The notes under the pieces are model-generated. The model was not told where the DNA came from. It made no database searches and was given only the letters and a program-made list of their open reading frames with translations. The translations under genes were made by a program, and so were the position numbers. 39,680 bases of DNA, from the NCBI GenBank assembly GCA_031552845.1, contig JAVBMC010000071.1, positions 1 to 39,680 of the forward strand, given 5' to 3'. This document shows, in pieces, positions 23,790-30,456 of this stretch; positions within the stretch are counted from its first letter, which is position 1; every line of letters starts with the position of its first letter. The stretch is from JAVBMC01 sp031552845 (GTDB lineage Bacteria; Verrucomicrobiota; Kiritimatiellia; RFP12; DVOR01).

Positions 23790-24890
23790 ATGGCTAAGAT
23801 CGACTTTGGCGGTACCGTTGAGACCGTCATCACTCGTAAAGAATATCCCTTGAAGAAGGCGCAAAAGGTCCTCAAAGGTGAGACCATCGCCATCATCGGC
23901 TACGGCGTCCAAGGCCCCGCCCAAGCTTTGAACATGCGCGACAACGGCGTCAATGTTATCATCGGCCAAGACAAAGCCTTTGCTACAGACTGGAAGCGCG
24001 CACAGAAAGATGGCTTCAAAGTCGGCAAGACCCTCTTCAGCATCGACGAAGCTTGCAAACGCGCCAGCATCATCATGATCCTCTTGAACGACGCCGCCAT
24101 CAAGTGCGTGTGGCCCACCATCGCCCCGCACATGACCGCCGGCAAAGCCCTCTACTTCTCGCACGGCTTCGGTTGGGTTTACCGCAAGCTCACCGGCGTG
24201 AAAGTGTCCGCTGACGTCGACGTCATCATGGTCGCCCCCAAGGGTTCGGGCACATCCGTGCGCCGCAACTTCCTCAATGGCGTGGGCATCAACTCCAGCT
24301 TCGCGATTGCGCAGAACGCAACGCCCAAGGCAATGGACCGCACCCTCGCCATCGGTATCGCGATCGGTTCCGGTTACCTCTTCCCCACCAGCTTCGAACA
24401 CGAAGTGACCTCCGACCTCGTCGGCGAGCGCGGCGTGCTGATGGGCTGCTTGGCAGGCGTGATGGAAGCCCAGTACGACGTGCTCCGCAAGAACGGCCAC
24501 AGCCCGTCCGAAGCCTTCAACGAAACCGTTGAAGAACTCACCCAAAGCCTCATCCGCTTGGTAGACGAAAACGGCATGGACTGGATGTACTCCAACTGCT
24601 CCGCAACCGCCCAACGCGGTGCGCTCGATTGGAAACCCCGCTTCAAGAAAGCCACGCTGCCCGTCTTCGCCAAGCTCTACGATGAAGTCAAGAGCCAGCG
24701 CGAAGCCCGCCACGTCATCAAGACCTGCGGCACGCCTGACTACAAAGAAAAGCTCGGCAAAGAGCTCAAGGCCCTTCACGACTCCGAGATGTGGCGCGCC
24801 GGTGCGGCCTGCCGCAGCCTCCGCCCCAACGAGAAGGCCAAAGCCAACGCCGCCAAGGCAGCCGGCACCAAAGGCCGCTCCGCCAACTAA
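23790..24890 (+). CDS. ilvC: Ketol-acid reductoisomerase, Ilv5-like
   Basis: This enzyme converts acetolactate and acetohydroxybutyrate to dihydroxy acids in valine and isoleucine synthesis, using NAD(P)H and Mg2+. It has 366 residues from the ATG at 23790, which is preferred over an upstream in-frame ATG because the Rossmann start MAKIDFGG fits. The nucleotide loop is GYGVQG (residues 37-42). Metal and substrate blocks include VAPKGSGTSVRR, INSSFA, SDLVGERGVLMG and GHSPSEAFNETVEE. From memory, these blocks and AQYDVLRKNGHSPSEAF match yeast Ilv5 closely and differ from the usual bacterial class I proteins. A ~20-residue Ala/Lys-rich tail closes the protein. The gene is monocistronic with its own promoter and terminator. 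Confidence 0.95.
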   Translation: MAKIDFGGTVETVITRKEYPLKKAQKVLKGETIAIIGYGVQGPAQALNMRDNGVNVIIGQDKAFATDWKRAQKDGFKVGKTLFSIDEACKRASIIMILLNDAAIKCVWPTIAPHMTAGKALYFSHGFGWVYRKLTGVKVSADVDVIMVAPKGSGTSVRRNFLNGVGINSSFAIAQNATPKAMDRTLAIGIAIGSGYLFPTSFEHEVTSDLVGERGVLMGCLAGVMEAQYDVLRKNGHSPSEAFNETVEELTQSLIRLVDENGMDWMYSNCSATAQRGALDWKPRFKKATLPVFAKLYDEVKSQREARHVIKTCGTPDYKEKLGKELKALHDSEMWRAGAACRSLRPNEKAKANAAKAAGTKGRSAN

Positions 24891-24911
24891 CACGGCAGAG
24901 CACCAGCTCAC

Positions 24912-24946
24912 AAAAACCCGCAAGGCAACAGCCCTGCGGGTTTTTT
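24912..24946 (+). terminator. Rho-independent terminator of ilvC
   Basis: AAAACCCGCA pairs with TGCGGGTTTT around a ~12-base loop, and the T run extends to six T (24941-24946). It lies ~20 bases past the ilvC stop codon. Confidence 0.9.
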
Positions 24947-25326
24947 CATGCCCACATCGCGTCAGCTTCCGGGTTCGCGGGCATTCCTGCCCGCATTATG
25001 TGTGCGCATCCTCCTCACCGTATCAGCTCCTAGGAGTGCTCCGCAGAAAATCCCCACCGGCATTCTGTGTCTCTCCTGTGTGCGTCAGCAGGTAGGGCAG
25101 GTCTCGTCGAGACCGCCGCACCGCGTTTAGCCTCTCCCCCTTGGGAACGCGGGCGTTCCTGCCCGCATCGTGTGTACTCTCTGGGAGCGCCGGCGTCCTC
25201 GCTGGCTGTACTAAAAAGAACTCGGCGACTTCGACGAAGCCGCCCTCCATATCCTCTTAACTCGACTTCGCCGACTTCTCCGATTTCATCGAAGCCGTTG
25301 CCCTCCACAACACACTGCCACACCCA
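24947..25326. repeat. Gene-free intergenic cluster of dispersed hairpin repeats
   Basis: No gene is seen. Two perfect stems, GCGGGC/GCCCGC at 24977-24994 and at 25149-25166, each have a 6-base loop and are followed by ATTATGTGT or ATCGTGTGT. Degenerate copies lie at about 25048-25070 (ACCGGCATTCTGTGT) and 25181-25208 (GGGAGCGCCGGCGTCC). CGCGTCAGC-type linkers recur between them. At 25216-25306 a 9-nt periodic GACTTCGCCGACTTCTCCG segment adjoins the 3' end of the BspA-like gene. The same units occur at 1.9-2.1 kb. Confidence 0.65.
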
Positions 25327-27075
25327 TTACGGCGTTGCCGCATGCCGCACGACGTTCGTGATCTTATTATACGAGCTCGGGAATGTCTTCTTCAAATCAG
25401 TCACGCACGGCGGAATGACAACAGAGGTGATGTTACTACAACCGGCAAAGGCACACTTTTCAATATTGGTGACACTGTTCGGAATGATAACTGTCGTCAA
25501 ACTAACACAGTCGTCAAATGCGCACAATCCAATATTCCTAACGCTATCGGGGATGGTGATGGTGCCCAAGCGAGAACATCTACTGAATGTAAGACGACCG
25601 ATGGTGCTGATCGTGTTGGGCAATGTAATGGCGGTCAAGTTAGTGCACTTCGTAAATACAGTGTCTTCAATATTGGTGACGCTGTTCGGAATGGTGACCT
25701 CAGTCAAGCTGGCAGATTCGGCGAAAGCTCTTGTACGGATAGAACGGATACCATTCGGGACTGCATAGGCGCCTTGTTTACCACGCGGGTAAAACAGCAA
25801 TCGGTCATCTACTTTGTTAAACAACACGCCGTCGATAGATGAATACAAAGGATTGCCTGCATCAACGTTAATTGCGCTTAAGTTGAAACAGCCCTCAAAC
25901 ACACATGCTCCGATGCGCTCAACAGTTGCGGGAATGGCCAGGGTCGTTAAGCCGGGGTTCCCCCGTATTGAGCAGTAGCTCAATTGTTTCACGCCATCGG
26001 GGATTGAATAATCACCCTGCTTGGCACATGGATATGACATTAAAACGGAGCCATCTTTGGTATACAAGACTCCATCAACAGACTTATAGTTCGGATTGTC
26101 GGCGTGGACTGCAATAGCCTTCAAATCAGAGCATGAATCAAACACGCCACTACCGATTTTCTCAACACTCTTTGGAATTACAACAGAAGTCAACCGCTGG
26201 CATCTGACAAATACCCCATTCCCTATTGTCTGGAGTCCTTCGTTCATTACTACAGAAGTTAAATTAGTGCAGCTAAAAAATGCTCCTAATTTGATTTCTT
26301 TGACATTACTTGGGATGGTAAGCGCGGTCAAACCATCATGCCAGCCAAACGCTCCGATTTCAACAATCTCAACTTTATCGGGGATCGTGTACGCACCTTT
26401 CTTCCCATAGGGGTAGGCTAGCAAACGCAAGCCGGCTTTATCAAACAGCACGCCATCTATCGATGAAAAATGAGCGTTATCCTTATCAACATTAATTGCC
26501 TTGAGATTGGTGCAAGCAGTACACATATCTACCGCTCCCTCCATACTAATAACACTCTGCGGAATAGTTATCGACGTTAAGCTAGAACACCTCTGAAAGG
26601 CTCGGCAACCAATATTTGTCACGTTGTTGGGAATGATGATAGCTGCCAGACTTGAACAGTCTGCAAATGCAAAATGCTCAATGTTCTTTACACTCTTCGG
26701 CAAAACAACTGAGATTAAACCGCTACACTTCCAGAATGCCGAAAGCTCAAGAGTCTCAACAGTATCTGGAACCGTAACCGCAGTCAAGCCCTCGCACCCG
26801 GAGAACGCGTATTCGCCAATTGCTTTAACGGGATGTCCCCCCAACGCTGAAGGAATCGTCAAGGCACCCTTAGTATCAATGGGAACAGCCGGTTTGTCCG
26901 GACTGCCTGTCCCAATGACAGCAACACCATTCGTGATGCAGTAAGTATAAGTCACGCCATCAACTGTTTCGGTTCTCGGAGCATCTGCCGATTGCGTGCT
27001 CACACAAGCTGTCATGACACAAAGTCCAACTGCCACAAAGAACGTCCCAGCAAACACCCATTTATTTTTCATCAT
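25327..27075 (-). CDS. BspA-like leucine-rich-repeat lipoprotein
   Basis: The protein has 582 residues from the ATG at 27075 (AGGAG 7 bases upstream). A lipoprotein signal ends at TAC near residue 22, so it is surface or envelope anchored. After ~70 residues come many ~23-residue LRR_5 (Treponema pallidum/BspA-type) repeats, each like FxxCxxLxxIxIPxxVxxIGxxAF. They are interrupted by three longer inserts of the form NPxYxSIDGVLFNK. These inserts are typical of BspA-like proteins of gut and oral bacteria, which bind host proteins or other cells. The C-terminus has no extra domain. The strong promoter TTGACA-17-GATAAT lies just upstream. The gene is bracketed by 9-nt periodic intergenic repeats. 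Confidence 0.9.
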   Translation of the reverse strand: MMKNKWVFAGTFFVAVGLCVMTACVSTQSADAPRTETVDGVTYTYCITNGVAVIGTGSPDKPAVPIDTKGALTIPSALGGHPVKAIGEYAFSGCEGLTAVTVPDTVETLELSAFWKCSGLISVVLPKSVKNIEHFAFADCSSLAAIIIPNNVTNIGCRAFQRCSSLTSITIPQSVISMEGAVDMCTACTNLKAINVDKDNAHFSSIDGVLFDKAGLRLLAYPYGKKGAYTIPDKVEIVEIGAFGWHDGLTALTIPSNVKEIKLGAFFSCTNLTSVVMNEGLQTIGNGVFVRCQRLTSVVIPKSVEKIGSGVFDSCSDLKAIAVHADNPNYKSVDGVLYTKDGSVLMSYPCAKQGDYSIPDGVKQLSYCSIRGNPGLTTLAIPATVERIGACVFEGCFNLSAINVDAGNPLYSSIDGVLFNKVDDRLLFYPRGKQGAYAVPNGIRSIRTRAFAESASLTEVTIPNSVTNIEDTVFTKCTNLTAITLPNTISTIGRLTFSRCSRLGTITIPDSVRNIGLCAFDDCVSLTTVIIPNSVTNIEKCAFAGCSNITSVVIPPCVTDLKKTFPSSYNKITNVVRHAATP

Positions 27076-27111
27076 CGCTCGGCTCCTAGTTGTCAGGTCA
27101 GAAACAGGGAG

Positions 27112-27140
27112 ATTATCCCACATCCTCTCCCCCATGTCAA
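27112..27140 (-). promoter_or_regulatory. Predicted sigma70 promoter for the BspA-like gene
   Basis: On the minus strand consensus TTGACA (27135-27140), 17 bases, then GATAAT (27112-27117). It lies ~37 bases before the start codon. Confidence 0.7.
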
Positions 27141-27189
27141 GGCCATTCCAACACAACATCTCTGGCCGCTTCTTGCATCTCAAAAATAC

Positions 27190-27270
27190 CGTAGCGGGGA
27201 CACCAGCTCTCCCGGCGGAGTATCCGCCGTGTTCGATTTCGTCGACCTCATCGAAAATGAGGCTGTCCTA
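27190..27270. repeat. GACCTCATC-type intergenic repeat upstream of the BspA-like gene
   Basis: It contains GTCGACCTCATCG (27241-27253) and a preceding TTCGATTTCGTCGACC stretch, of the same 9-nt periodic kind as at 16.6-16.8, 25.2, 27.6 and 28.1 kb. No gene is seen. Confidence 0.5.
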
Positions 27271-27301
27271 GATATTTGACTGATTCGTTTGTACTGTGAC
27301 A

Positions 27302-27485
27302 CGGGTGGAAGAGTACGGTTTGGCGAATGTGTTTATACTCTCCCGCGGATGTGAAACAGTTGTCACACGGGTGTGAAAGTACTGTTCTGCGGGTTCGGTA
27401 GAGTTGTGACGCGGGTGTGAAACAAATGTCACAGGGGTGTGAAACAGTTGTGAGACGGGTGTGGGAGAGTTGTCACACGGGTGGC
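27302..27485. repeat. Tandem array of eight 22-bp units
   Basis: Eight units in exact 22-bp register start at 27302, 27324, 27346, 27368, 27390, 27412, 27434 and 27456, with a partial ninth at 27478 and a degenerate unit at 27280. The consensus begins CGGGTGTG and ends TTGTCACA. TGTGA and TCACA within a unit are complementary, so each can form a short stem, or act as a palindromic protein site about two helical turns apart. There are no spacers, so it is not a CRISPR array. It lies between the terminator of the short transcript and the BspA-like promoter. Confidence 0.88.
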
Positions 27486-27506
27486 AGATGGGAGGCTAAA
27501 AGGAAT

Positions 27507-27538
27507 AAAAAAGGCAAATGCCTCGCTGGCGCTTGCCT
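27507..27538 (-). terminator. Strong Rho-independent terminator of the short leader-RNA transcript
   Basis: On the minus strand AGGCAA (27533-27538) pairs with TTGCCT (27512-27517). Inner pairing GCC/GGC gives an ~11-pair stem with one mismatch and an AGCGA loop, followed by a run of T. It lies 26 bases past the stop of the 70-codon gene, completing a self-contained unit: promoter, structured RNA, small ORF, terminator. Confidence 0.82.
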
Positions 27539-27563
27539 CAGAAAACAGGATTTGCTTTAAAAG

Positions 27564-27776
27564 TCACTGCAGCGGTTCCGGCATGGATACCCCTAAGAGA
27601 GACGCAAATACGACTTCACCGATTTTCTCCGACTTCATCGACAACATCGGCGAGGACGCCGATGCTCCCAAGAAGGCTGCGGAAACCGTACGCGATCTCA
27701 TCGACCTCAGCGGCCTCGCCGAAGCGCAGAGAAGTGTAGCAATAAGAGTGATGATGATGGTAAATAATGTGAACAT
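27564..27776 (-). CDS. Small membrane or secreted peptide gene downstream of leader RNA copy 2
   Basis: This is a 70-codon frame. The ATG is preceded by AAAAGGA at 9 bases. The first 20 residues are strongly hydrophobic (FTLFTIIITLIATLLCASA), like a signal peptide or single membrane helix. The rest (RPLRSMRSR and on) is encoded within the GACCTCATC-type repeat also seen at 28.05-28.12 kb. The original gene may therefore have been truncated by repeat insertion, or the repeat may supply its tail. It has its own promoter, structured leader and terminator, which argues that it is expressed. I recognise no family. Confidence 0.5.
   Translation of the reverse strand: MFTLFTIIITLIATLLCASARPLRSMRSRTVSAAFLGASASSPMLSMKSEKIGEVVFASLLGVSMPEPLQ
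27600..27735. repeat. GACCTCATC-type repeat, copy overlapping the small ORF
   Basis: The core GATCTCATCGACCTCAGCGG (27694-27713), with the GTACGC and GAAGCGCAG sequences beside it, matches the copy at 28040-28115 over roughly 50 bases. A related GACTTCACCGATTTTCTCCG stretch lies at its other end. Confidence 0.55.
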
Positions 27777-27804
27777 GGTAAAGAGTCCTTTTGTGTTCTG
27801 TGTG

Positions 27805-27917
27805 GGACTGCACGCCGGCCAAACGGGCTTGTCGTAGTTGATGGCTCCTTGAAGCTTAAGCTCTCGTATGCGCTCTTTTTCAACAGCGTCAGTGACGAGT
27901 CACTCAATGGGGTCAAC
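27805..27917 (-). ncRNA. Conserved structured leader RNA, copy 2 (unknown family)
   Basis: This 113-base element matches 17931-18040. GTTGA (27913-27917) pairs with TCAAC (27837-27841). Inside are hairpins AGTGA/TCACT, CGCT/AGCG (with a longer loop than copy 1's GCGC/GCGC) and GAGC/GCTT. Conserved single-stranded blocks are CCATTG, GCATAC and AAGGAGCCATCAAC. Downstream, GACAA, CCGTT and CGGCGTGC are also kept. The ATG of a 70-codon peptide gene follows 28 bases after the element, and a strong terminator ends the unit, giving a transcript of ~400 bases. Whether the RNA acts on its own or as a cis-regulatory leader cannot be decided from sequence. Confidence 0.7.
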
Positions 27918-27924
27918 GGGATGC

Positions 27925-27952
27925 AGTTTAGCAAAACTAAGGAATAAGTCAA
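27925..27952 (-). promoter_or_regulatory. Predicted promoter of leader RNA copy 2
   Basis: On the minus strand TTGACT (27947-27952), 16 bases, then TAAACT (27925-27930). The closing stem of the RNA begins 7 bases later. The -35, the spacer length and the distance to the RNA are identical to copy 1. Confidence 0.72.
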
Positions 27953-28211
27953 GCACCTTTGTTTAGATTGCAGGAAAGGCCAATAAAGATAAGGGGAAAA
28001 GCTCATGCGGAGAATGGAACAACAAGGTCGGCGGATTTGACAAAGCCGACTGCCGCACTCCCAAAGCCGTACACGACCTCATCGACCTCAACGACCTCAT
28101 CGAAGCGTGGGAAAACGTATACAATAACCAAAAGCATGTCCGAAAATAGCCAGACTTTTCCTCTGAAAAATGATATGCTGTCGCCCACATCGCACAAGGA
28201 ACGCAACTGAA
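27953..28211. repeat. Intergenic region with a GACCTCATC-type repeat
   Basis: No gene is seen. ACGACCTCATCGACCTCAACG (within 28073-28095) shows the 9-nt period clearly and matches the copy at 27.69-27.73 kb. The Ada-AlkA ribosome-binding site (AAGGA, about 28197) lies at the right end. A TATGCT-like -10 near 28172 is possible, but I see no convincing -35. Confidence 0.5.
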
Positions 28212-29672
28212 ATGCTGGAAAACGACACCGTCCTTTATACCGCCTTCAAGGCCAAAGACGCCCGCTTTGACGGACGTTTCTTTGTTGCTATCTCATCCAC
28301 CAAAATCTACTGCCGTCCTGTCTGCAAAGCAAAACTTCCGAAGCCCGAGAACTGCACATTTTACTCCACTGCCGCGCAGGCCGAACAAGCCGGATATCGC
28401 CCTTGTCTTTTGTGTCGGCCTGAACTTGCGCCCGGCAACTCCATCACCGATGCAACCGATAATCTCGCTTACCGCGCCGCACGATTGCTCGAAACAAATT
28501 GCGGTAGCGGTGAAAGCGTCGACGAACTCGCAGAGCAACTCGGCTGTACAGGCCGACACCTGCGGCGCGTCTTTACTGCTACCTACAACGTACCGCCGAT
28601 TCAACATCTGCAAACCTGTCGGTTGCTCCTCGCCAAAAACCTGCTGACCGACACCGACCTCTCGGTGCTGAACGTCGCTATGGCAGCCGGATTTGGCAGT
28701 CTGCGTCGTTTCAACGATCTCTTCAAAAAGCACTACCACCTCTCACCGACCGCCCTGCGTAAGCAAACCTCGAAAGGCAAAACACCGCCCGGTGAAATTA
28801 CTCTTGCACTGAGTTACCGCCCGCCTTACTGCTGGGAACAAATGCTGCGTTTCCTTGCCGGACGCGCCATCACCGGCGTTGAACTTGTGGAGAACGATAC
28901 CTACGCCCGCACCGTCCGCCTGATCACACCCAACAACAAACCTGCTGAAGGCTGGCTGCGTGTCGGAAACAACCCAAGCAAAAACAGACTCTCTGTGACG
29001 CTCAGCGAAAGCCTCTTGCCCGTATTACCGCAGGTGCTCACACGTGTGCGTCATCTGTTCGATTTAGCCTGTGATCCCTATGCAGTGTACTCAACGCTCG
29101 CCGTCATGAATAACATCCGCCCCAATCTCTGCATACTCGGCACGCGAGTGCCCGGCTGCTTCGATCCTTTTGAAATGGCAGTGCGGGCGGTGCTCGGCCA
29201 GCAAATTACCGTCAAAGCCGCCACCACATTAGCCGCCCGCATCGTCACCGCCTTTGGCACACCCGTCCAAGCAGGCATCACGGGATTGACCCACACCTTC
29301 CCCCCGCCGGAGACAATCCTTGCACTCGAAGGCTCCATCGAAAACGCGCTCGGCTCACTCGGCATTATCTCCACACGTGCCAGAACCATCCTTGAACTCG
29401 CGCGGGCAATCGTTCACAAGCGCGTCGACTTCAACCTCTGCGTCAACCCCGAAGACGAAATGAAAAAGCTGATGCAGATCCGCGGCATCGGCAACTGGAC
29501 CGCCCAATACATCGCCATGCGGGCCATGGAATGGCCCGACGCCTTTCTCGAAACCGACGCCGGCATCAAGAAAGCACTCGAGCCCGCAACGCCGAAAGAA
29601 CTCCTCGCCATGGCCGAAGCTTGGCGCCCTTGGCGCAGCTACGCAACAGTCAACCTCTGGAACACTCTATAG
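28212..29672 (+). CDS. Ada-AlkA fusion: methylphosphotriester-sensing regulator joined to 3-methyladenine DNA glycosylase
   Basis: The protein has 486 residues in three parts. Residues ~5-75 are the Ada zinc domain with the four ligands C34, C38, C65 and C68 (spacing as in E. coli Ada); one Cys accepts methyl groups from phosphotriesters. Residues ~85-180 are an AraC-type double HTH (VDELAEQLGCTGRHLRRVF; VAMAAGFGSLRRFNDLFKKHY). Residues ~195-486 are AlkA: an N-terminal beta domain, LGQQITVKAA, then the HhH motif LMQIRGIGNWTAQYIAMRA and the catalytic Asp D449. It would sense alkylation, activate repair genes and excise alkylated bases. AAGGA lies ~11 bases before the ATG. The ogt-type gene follows 13 bases later in the same operon. 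Confidence 0.95.
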   Translation: MLENDTVLYTAFKAKDARFDGRFFVAISSTKIYCRPVCKAKLPKPENCTFYSTAAQAEQAGYRPCLLCRPELAPGNSITDATDNLAYRAARLLETNCGSGESVDELAEQLGCTGRHLRRVFTATYNVPPIQHLQTCRLLLAKNLLTDTDLSVLNVAMAAGFGSLRRFNDLFKKHYHLSPTALRKQTSKGKTPPGEITLALSYRPPYCWEQMLRFLAGRAITGVELVENDTYARTVRLITPNNKPAEGWLRVGNNPSKNRLSVTLSESLLPVLPQVLTRVRHLFDLACDPYAVYSTLAVMNNIRPNLCILGTRVPGCFDPFEMAVRAVLGQQITVKAATTLAARIVTAFGTPVQAGITGLTHTFPPPETILALEGSIENALGSLGIISTRARTILELARAIVHKRVDFNLCVNPEDEMKKLMQIRGIGNWTAQYIAMRAMEWPDAFLETDAGIKKALEPATPKELLAMAEAWRPWRSYATVNLWNTL

Positions 29673-29685
29673 AAAGGAAACGACC

Positions 29686-30225
29686 ATGTACTACTCAACG
29701 CTTTACCAATCGCCCGTCGGCGAACTCACCCTTGCTTGCAAAGACAACAAACTCGTCGGCCTGTGGATGGATAGACAAAAGTATCACGGCGACACAATCC
29801 CCGAGAAGATGGTCGAGAAGAACGATTGCCCTGTGTTTGCCAAAGCGAAAGCTTGGCTTGACCGTTACTTTGCCGGACACAAACCATCCCTGACTGAATT
29901 ACCCCTCGCACCGATTGGTGGAGAGTTCCGCCAAGGCGTGTGGGGCATCCTGTGCGAAATCCCCTACGGTCAAGTTATTACCTACGGCGACATCGCAAAG
30001 AAAATGGCGGCACGGGCAGGCAAAGCAACAATGTCCAGCCAAGCCGTCGGCGGCGCAGTCGGACACAACCCCATCTCCATCATCATCCCCTGCCACCGCG
30101 TCGTCGGCGCCAACGGCAGCCTCACAGGATTTTCCGGCGGCATCAAAACAAAGATCAAACTCCTCCAACTCGAAGGCGTCGACATGTCCCGCCTCTTCAC
30201 CCCCGCAAAAGGCACAGCGCTCTAA
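29686..30225 (+). CDS. ogt: Methylated-DNA--[protein]-cysteine S-methyltransferase
   Basis: This 179-residue protein is standard for Ogt. The active site is IIPCHRVVGANGSLTGFSGG with acceptor C136. Upstream is the DNA-binding winged helix with YGDIAKKM and SSQAVGGAVGHNPI, which holds the arginine-finger-equivalent region. The N-terminal RNase H-like domain starts YYSTLYQSPVGELTLAC. It removes methyl groups from O6-methylguanine by irreversible transfer to its cysteine. AAGGA lies 7 bases before the ATG, and the gene is 13 bases downstream of the Ada-AlkA gene, so the two form an alkylation-repair operon probably controlled by the Ada part of the fusion. Confidence 0.95.
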   Translation: MYYSTLYQSPVGELTLACKDNKLVGLWMDRQKYHGDTIPEKMVEKNDCPVFAKAKAWLDRYFAGHKPSLTELPLAPIGGEFRQGVWGILCEIPYGQVITYGDIAKKMAARAGKATMSSQAVGGAVGHNPISIIIPCHRVVGANGSLTGFSGGIKTKIKLLQLEGVDMSRLFTPAKGTAL

Positions 30226-30230
30226 CCCCG

Positions 30231-30260
30231 AAAACAAAAAAGGCACCCTCACAGGTGCCT
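30231..30260 (-). terminator. Rho-independent terminator of tRNA-Ser
   Basis: On the minus strand AGGCACC (30254-30260) pairs with GGTGCCT (30241-30247) around a 6-base loop. It is followed by five T, G and four T. It lies 12 bases past the encoded CCA of the tRNA, and it also falls right after the convergent ogt gene. Confidence 0.87.
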
Positions 30261-30271
30261 AGTAAAATGAA

Positions 30272-30359
30272 TGGCGGAGAGGGAGGGATTTGAACCCCCG
30301 GTATCTTGCGATACACGGCATTTCCAATGCCGCGCCTTAAGCCGCTCGGCCACCTCTCC
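30272..30359 (-). tRNA. tRNA-Ser (anticodon GGA)
   Basis: On the minus strand a class II tRNA of 88 bases runs from GGAGAGG to CCTCTCC, discriminator G and encoded CCA. It has a D arm with GTGGCCGAGCGG, an anticodon loop TTGGAAA (anticodon GGA, reading UCC/UCU), a long variable arm (TGTATCGCAAGATAC) and a T arm GGTTCAAATCC. The long variable arm and the G discriminator fit serine. It has its own promoter and terminator. Confidence 0.97.
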
Positions 30360-30374
30360 AAACATGAGGGGCAC

Positions 30375-30403
30375 AGTATAAACGTTTCACCCCCAAAGTT
30401 CAA
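30375..30403 (-). promoter_or_regulatory. Predicted promoter of tRNA-Ser
   Basis: On the minus strand TTGAAC (30398-30403), 17 bases, then TATACT (30375-30380). It ends 15 bases before the mature tRNA 5' end. Confidence 0.65.
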
Positions 30404-30456
30404 TCAAAATATCAGCCCTTTAGCCCTTTTTGCACCTTTGAACAGCAAATGCGGAG

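Noticed and set aside
23781..24923. 380-codon open frame antisense to ilvC
   Set aside because: Compositional shadow of ilvC, rich in Gly, Ala, Val, Asp and Glu with no family resemblance.
27302..27485. CRISPR array
   Set aside because: Units are contiguous at 22 bp with no spacers, and no cas gene is present.
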